Under the pieces are notes generated by a model. It had not been told where the DNA came from, ran no database searches, and saw only the letters and a program-made list of their open reading frames with translations. This document shows, piece by piece, positions 5,820-7,770 of a stretch of DNA of 7,770 nucleotides; the stretch's first letter is position 1, and every line of letters starts with the position of its first letter. The stretch comes from Anaerolineaceae bacterium UBA2274 (GTDB taxonomy: Bacteria; Chloroflexota; Anaerolineae; Anaerolineales; Anaerolineaceae), in contig DDWY01000006.1 of assembly GCA_002347705.1 (NCBI GenBank), forward strand, positions 1 to 7,770, in the 5' to 3' direction. The translations under genes were made by a program, and so were the position numbers.

Positions 5820-7364
5820 TTAGACCGGCATGTTTCCGTGCTTGCGCGGCGGATTGGTTTCGACTTTGTTCTGCAGAGCCGCAAGCGCTTCGATCAGCTT
5901 CTGGCGGGTCTCAGCAGGTTCGATGACCTCATCAATGTAGCCGGCTTTGGCGGCAACGTAGGGGTTCAGGTAGGTATCCTGGTATTCCTGGGTGAGGCGT
6001 TTGCGTTCGGCTTCAGGGTCTTCGGCTGCTTTGATTTGCCTGCCATGCAGGATGTTGGCAGCACCTTCAGCGCCCATCACCGCGATCTCAGCGGAAGGCC
6101 AGGCGTAGGTGATGTCGGTGCCGAGGTATTTACTGCTCATGACTACGTAAGCGCCGCCATACGCCTTGCGTGTCACCACGCTGACCTTGGGCACGGTTGC
6201 TTCAGCATAGGCATAGAGCACTTTGGCGCCGTGGCGGATGATGCCGCCATATTCCTGCGCGACGCCTGGCAGGAAGCCTGGGGAGTCAACGAAGGTCACG
6301 ATTGGAAGGTTGAAGGCATCGCACAGGCGCACTGTGCGGGCGATTTTATCGGCAGAGTTGATGTCCATGACACCTGCCATCATCATCGGTTCCTGCGAGA
6401 TCACGCCCACGGGGCGGCCGACAAGGCGCGCGAAGCCAACAATGGCGTTGGGGGCGTAGCCAGCCTGCAGCTCGAGGAAGGAGCCCTGGTCCATGATGGC
6501 TTCAATCGCGGAGCGCATGCTGTAGGGCATGGTGGGATCCACCGGAACGAGGGTATTCAGTTCTTCAGCACGGCGGGTGGGAGCATCCTGGACGGGCTGT
6601 ACCGGAGGCATGTCCACGTTATTCGAAGGCAGGTAGGAAAGTGCCTGGCGTGCCAAAGCAATGGCATCCTGGTCGCTTGCGCCAACCATGTGGCAGTTGC
6701 CGCTGGTAGTGAGGTGCACATTAGCACCGCCAAGGGTTTCCGAATCCACTTCTTCGCCGGTGACGGTCTTGATGACCGCGGGTCCGGTCAGGAACATGTA
6801 GGATTTGCCCTTGACCATGATGATCAGGTCGGTGACTGCGGGAGAATACGAAGCGCCGCCGGCGCATGGGCCCATGATCAGGCTGATCTGGGGGACGACA
6901 CCGGAGTAAATGGCATTGCGTCGGAAGATCTCAGCGTATCCGCCCAGGCTTCTGACGCCTTCCTGGATGCGCGCGCCGCCGGAATCGATCATGCCGATGA
7001 TTGGCGAGCCGGTTTTGACAGCGAGGTCCATCACGCGGCAGATCTTCTGCGCGTGGATCTCACCAAGCGAGCCGCCCTGGACGGTGAAGTCCTGCGCGTA
7101 GACGTAAACGGTGCGCCCATCAATGCTGCCATACCCGGTGACAACGCCGTCGCCGAGTGTTTCATCGCCTTCGGCTGGGTTGAGCGGGGTGACCATGCTG
7201 CCGATTTCGCGGAAGGTGCCGGGGTCGAGCAGCAGGTCGATGCGTTCGCGGGCGGTCAGGCTGCCCTTGGCGTGCTGCTTATCGATGCGGTCTTTTCCGC
7301 CGCCAAGTTTGGAAGCTTCCTGCATGCTTTTCAGCTTCTGAATTCGGGAATCTGCCTCTGTCAT
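5820..7364 (-). CDS. mmdA: Acyl-CoA carboxyltransferase, methylmalonyl-CoA decarboxylase alpha subunit type
   Basis: 514 residues, the usual length for MmdA/PccB-type carboxyltransferases, with two crotonase-like halves. Visible motifs: KGSLTARERIDLLLD (33-47), QDFTVQGGSLG (91-101), SGGARIQEG (128-136), GPCAGGASYSPA (165-176), LGGANVH (211-217), FVDSPGFLPG (358-367), RKAYGGAYVVMSSK (399-412) and the AWPSAEIAVMGAEGAANI segment (421-438). It moves the carboxyl group from (S)-methylmalonyl-CoA to biotin on the carrier, releasing propionyl-CoA. The position that is Asp in many propionyl-CoA carboxylase beta subunits (AYGGAYD) is Val407 here. AAGGAGA lies about 5 bases before ATG 7364. First gene of the operon. 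The same fold serves propionyl-CoA, acetyl-CoA and methylmalonyl-CoA carboxylases and transcarboxylase; the following mmdD-mmdC-mmdB genes favour the Na+-pumping decarboxylase. No biotin carboxylase gene is in the window. Confidence 0.92.
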   Translation of the reverse strand: MTEADSRIQKLKSMQEASKLGGGKDRIDKQHAKGSLTARERIDLLLDPGTFREIGSMVTPLNPAEGDETLGDGVVTGYGSIDGRTVYVYAQDFTVQGGSLGEIHAQKICRVMDLAVKTGSPIIGMIDSGGARIQEGVRSLGGYAEIFRRNAIYSGVVPQISLIMGPCAGGASYSPAVTDLIIMVKGKSYMFLTGPAVIKTVTGEEVDSETLGGANVHLTTSGNCHMVGASDQDAIALARQALSYLPSNNVDMPPVQPVQDAPTRRAEELNTLVPVDPTMPYSMRSAIEAIMDQGSFLELQAGYAPNAIVGFARLVGRPVGVISQEPMMMAGVMDINSADKIARTVRLCDAFNLPIVTFVDSPGFLPGVAQEYGGIIRHGAKVLYAYAEATVPKVSVVTRKAYGGAYVVMSSKYLGTDITYAWPSAEIAVMGAEGAANILHGRQIKAAEDPEAERKRLTQEYQDTYLNPYVAAKAGYIDEVIEPAETRQKLIEALAALQNKVETNPPRKHGNMPV

Positions 7365-7391
7365 TAACTCTCCTTAATGATTCAAATATTC

Positions 7392-7405
7392 CTCCCTCGC
7401 GGGAG
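7392..7405 (-). promoter_or_regulatory. Small hairpin in the mmdA leader
   Basis: In the predicted transcript CTCCC and GGGAG pair around a GCGA loop, a GNRA-type tetraloop. It lies between the predicted transcript start near 7415 and the ribosome site at about 7375. It may stabilise the leader; a regulatory role is speculative. Confidence 0.35.
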
Positions 7406-7421
7406 TGGATCAGATGAGAGT

Positions 7422-7430
7422 ATTGTAACA
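7422..7430 (-). promoter_or_regulatory. Extended -10 promoter of the mmd operon
   Basis: The minus strand reads TGT then TACAAT (7427-7422), an extended -10 element with 5 of 6 consensus matches. No good -35 lies 16-18 bases upstream, where the sequence is C-rich. The predicted transcript start is near 7415, giving a leader of about 50 bases. Confidence 0.55.
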
Positions 7431-7456
7431 TCAGAACGGGGGAAAATCGGGGTAAG

Positions 7457-7480
7457 GTAATTGTAATGTATCACAATTAC
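7457..7480. promoter_or_regulatory. 24-base imperfect palindrome, candidate operator
   Basis: The outer arms GTAATTGT and ACAATTAC are perfect 8-base inverted repeats, and 10 of 12 pairs match over the whole palindrome. Its centre lies about 54 bases upstream of the predicted mmd transcript start, where activators often bind. The TGTGA...TTACA core recalls CRP/FNR-type sites but the match is incomplete, so the binding protein is unknown. Confidence 0.45.
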
Positions 7481-7515
7481 TCCTATTTTAATTCCTCGTT
7501 GGTTAGTAAGAAATG

Positions 7516-7565
7516 AGAAAGTGCAAAAGTGCAATGTTTTTTGCTGTGTCAATTTTGCACTTTCT
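7516..7565. repeat. 13-bp perfect inverted repeat with GTGCAAAA motifs
   Basis: Arms 7516-7528 (AGAAAGTGCAAAA) and 7553-7565 are exact reverse complements separated by 24 bases. The loop carries a second GTGCAA, so the left arm also contains a direct repeat. It may be a terminator for a gene beyond the right edge, or a short interspersed element; no following U-tract makes it a classical terminator. Confidence 0.6.
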
Positions 7566-7599
7566 TGAAACATCCGTAGCTCAAGACAAATTCCCCGTA

Positions 7600-7619
7600 G
7601 GGCGGGCGCCTGCCTGCCC
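7600..7619. repeat. GC-rich REP-like hairpin
   Basis: GGGCGGGC (7600-7607) pairs with GCCTGCCC (7612-7619), with one G-T wobble, around a GCCT loop. CCGTAG or CCCGTAG occurs on both sides (7595 and 7622 regions), as in small intergenic palindromic repeats. Confidence 0.5.
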
Positions 7620-7631
7620 CCCGTAGCGATT

Positions 7632-7660
7632 CGTCATTGCGAGCGTAGCGAAGCAATCTA
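7632..7660. repeat. CATTGCGAGCG-type interspersed intergenic repeat
   Basis: The 29-base stretch has the core CATTGCGAGCG followed by TAGCGAAGCAATCT, with ATTGC and GCAAT as short inverted ends. From memory, very similar sequences occur many times between genes in various bacterial genomes, including Chloroflexota. Only one copy is in this window. Confidence 0.55.
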
Positions 7661-7679
7661 CCTGATTATATGGAGCGGA

Positions 7680-7724
7680 GCTTTTGCGCTTTTGCGCTTT
7701 TTTGTGCATATCAAAAACGCAAAA
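7680..7724. repeat. Short GCTTTTGC tandem repeats and T-rich hairpin
   Basis: GCTTTTGC occurs twice in tandem from 7680, followed by a third degenerate unit. The arm at 7690-7704 can pair with CAAAAACGCAAAA (7712-7724) with a two-base bulge and a seven-base loop. The sequence is related to the GTGCAAAA units at 7521-7560. Confidence 0.45.
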
Positions 7725-7770
7725 CCTCACGAACCCACCCCCTCAATCCCCACTTCCCTTCCGCTGCGCT

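Larger units (their letters stand above)
7365..7770. other. Non-coding region upstream of the decarboxylase operon
   Basis: About 400 bases without a convincing gene. From left to right it holds the mmdA ribosome site, a small leader hairpin, an extended -10 promoter, a 24-base palindrome, a long inverted repeat (7516-7565), a GC-rich hairpin, an interspersed-type repeat and T-rich short repeats. The last 40 bases are C-rich on the plus strand with no visible reading frame of note. A 63-codon minus-strand frame at 7382-7573 spans the promoter elements, resembles nothing I know, and is left out. Confidence 0.7.

Noticed and set aside
5838..7367. A 509-codon plus-strand open frame covering almost all of the mmdA-like gene
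   Set aside because: It mirrors a highly conserved carboxyltransferase on the other strand. The translation is rich in His, Asp and Gly without recognisable domains, as expected from the antisense of a GC-biased gene.
7382..7573. A 63-codon minus-strand frame upstream of mmdA
   Set aside because: It runs across the predicted promoter, palindrome and inverted repeat, has no clear ribosome site and resembles no known protein.
7516..7724. Possible CRISPR array or small mobile element in the right-hand repeats
   Set aside because: Repeat units are short, degenerate and irregularly spaced, with no uniform spacers, no transposase and no clear terminal repeats or target duplication.

Overview
The window looks like a chromosomal segment of an anaerobic bacterium. 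Chloroflexota, class Anaerolineae or a relative, is my best guess. This rests on the mix of genes rather than on a marker: a Bacillota-like helicase-loading set (DnaD-domain protein plus DnaI/DnaC-like ATPase) next to a BFN-domain protein, and a Na+-pumping biotin-dependent decarboxylase operon. GC content is moderate and gene packing is tight. There are no rRNA or tRNA genes, CRISPR arrays or transposases.

Left block (1 to 2935, minus strand): one probable operon reading right to left. It runs BFN/DUF151 protein, replicative helicase dnaB (GTG start), DnaD-domain protein (probable GTG start) and a DnaC/DnaI-like loader that is cut by the window edge. Gaps are 13 and 7 bases, and the last two genes overlap by 80 bases. 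A good extended -10 promoter sits upstream of the BFN gene. The helicase and its likely loading factors are thus made together.

Middle (2936 to 3904): a divergent intergenic region, then a single plus-strand gene. It encodes an OmpR/PhoB-type winged-helix regulator whose receiver domain has lost most of its phosphorylation residues. A perfect 16-bp hairpin with flanking A and T tracts lies between it and the convergent operon, and should terminate both.

Right block (3905 to 7364, minus strand): a four-gene operon whose order and content match a sodium-translocating methylmalonyl-CoA decarboxylase: carboxyltransferase (mmdA-like), small membrane anchor (OadG/MmdD-like), biotin carrier (mmdC-like) and Na+-pumping membrane subunit (mmdB/oadB-like). 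Carboxyl groups pass from the acyl-CoA to biotin, and decarboxylation at the membrane subunit exports Na+. This is a way to conserve energy during succinate-to-propionate fermentation. The genes are separated by 9 and 8 bases or joined by an ATGA overlap. An extended -10 promoter and an upstream 24-base imperfect palindrome suggest regulated expression.

Right end (7365 to 7770): about 400 bases with no convincing gene. It holds the operon promoter, the palindrome, a long inverted repeat, a GC-rich REP-like hairpin, a copy of a CATTGCGAGCG-type interspersed repeat and short T-rich tandem repeats.

I see no clearly new multi-gene system. The best leads are the degenerate receiver regulator, the palindrome ahead of the decarboxylase operon, and the compact helicase-loading operon.
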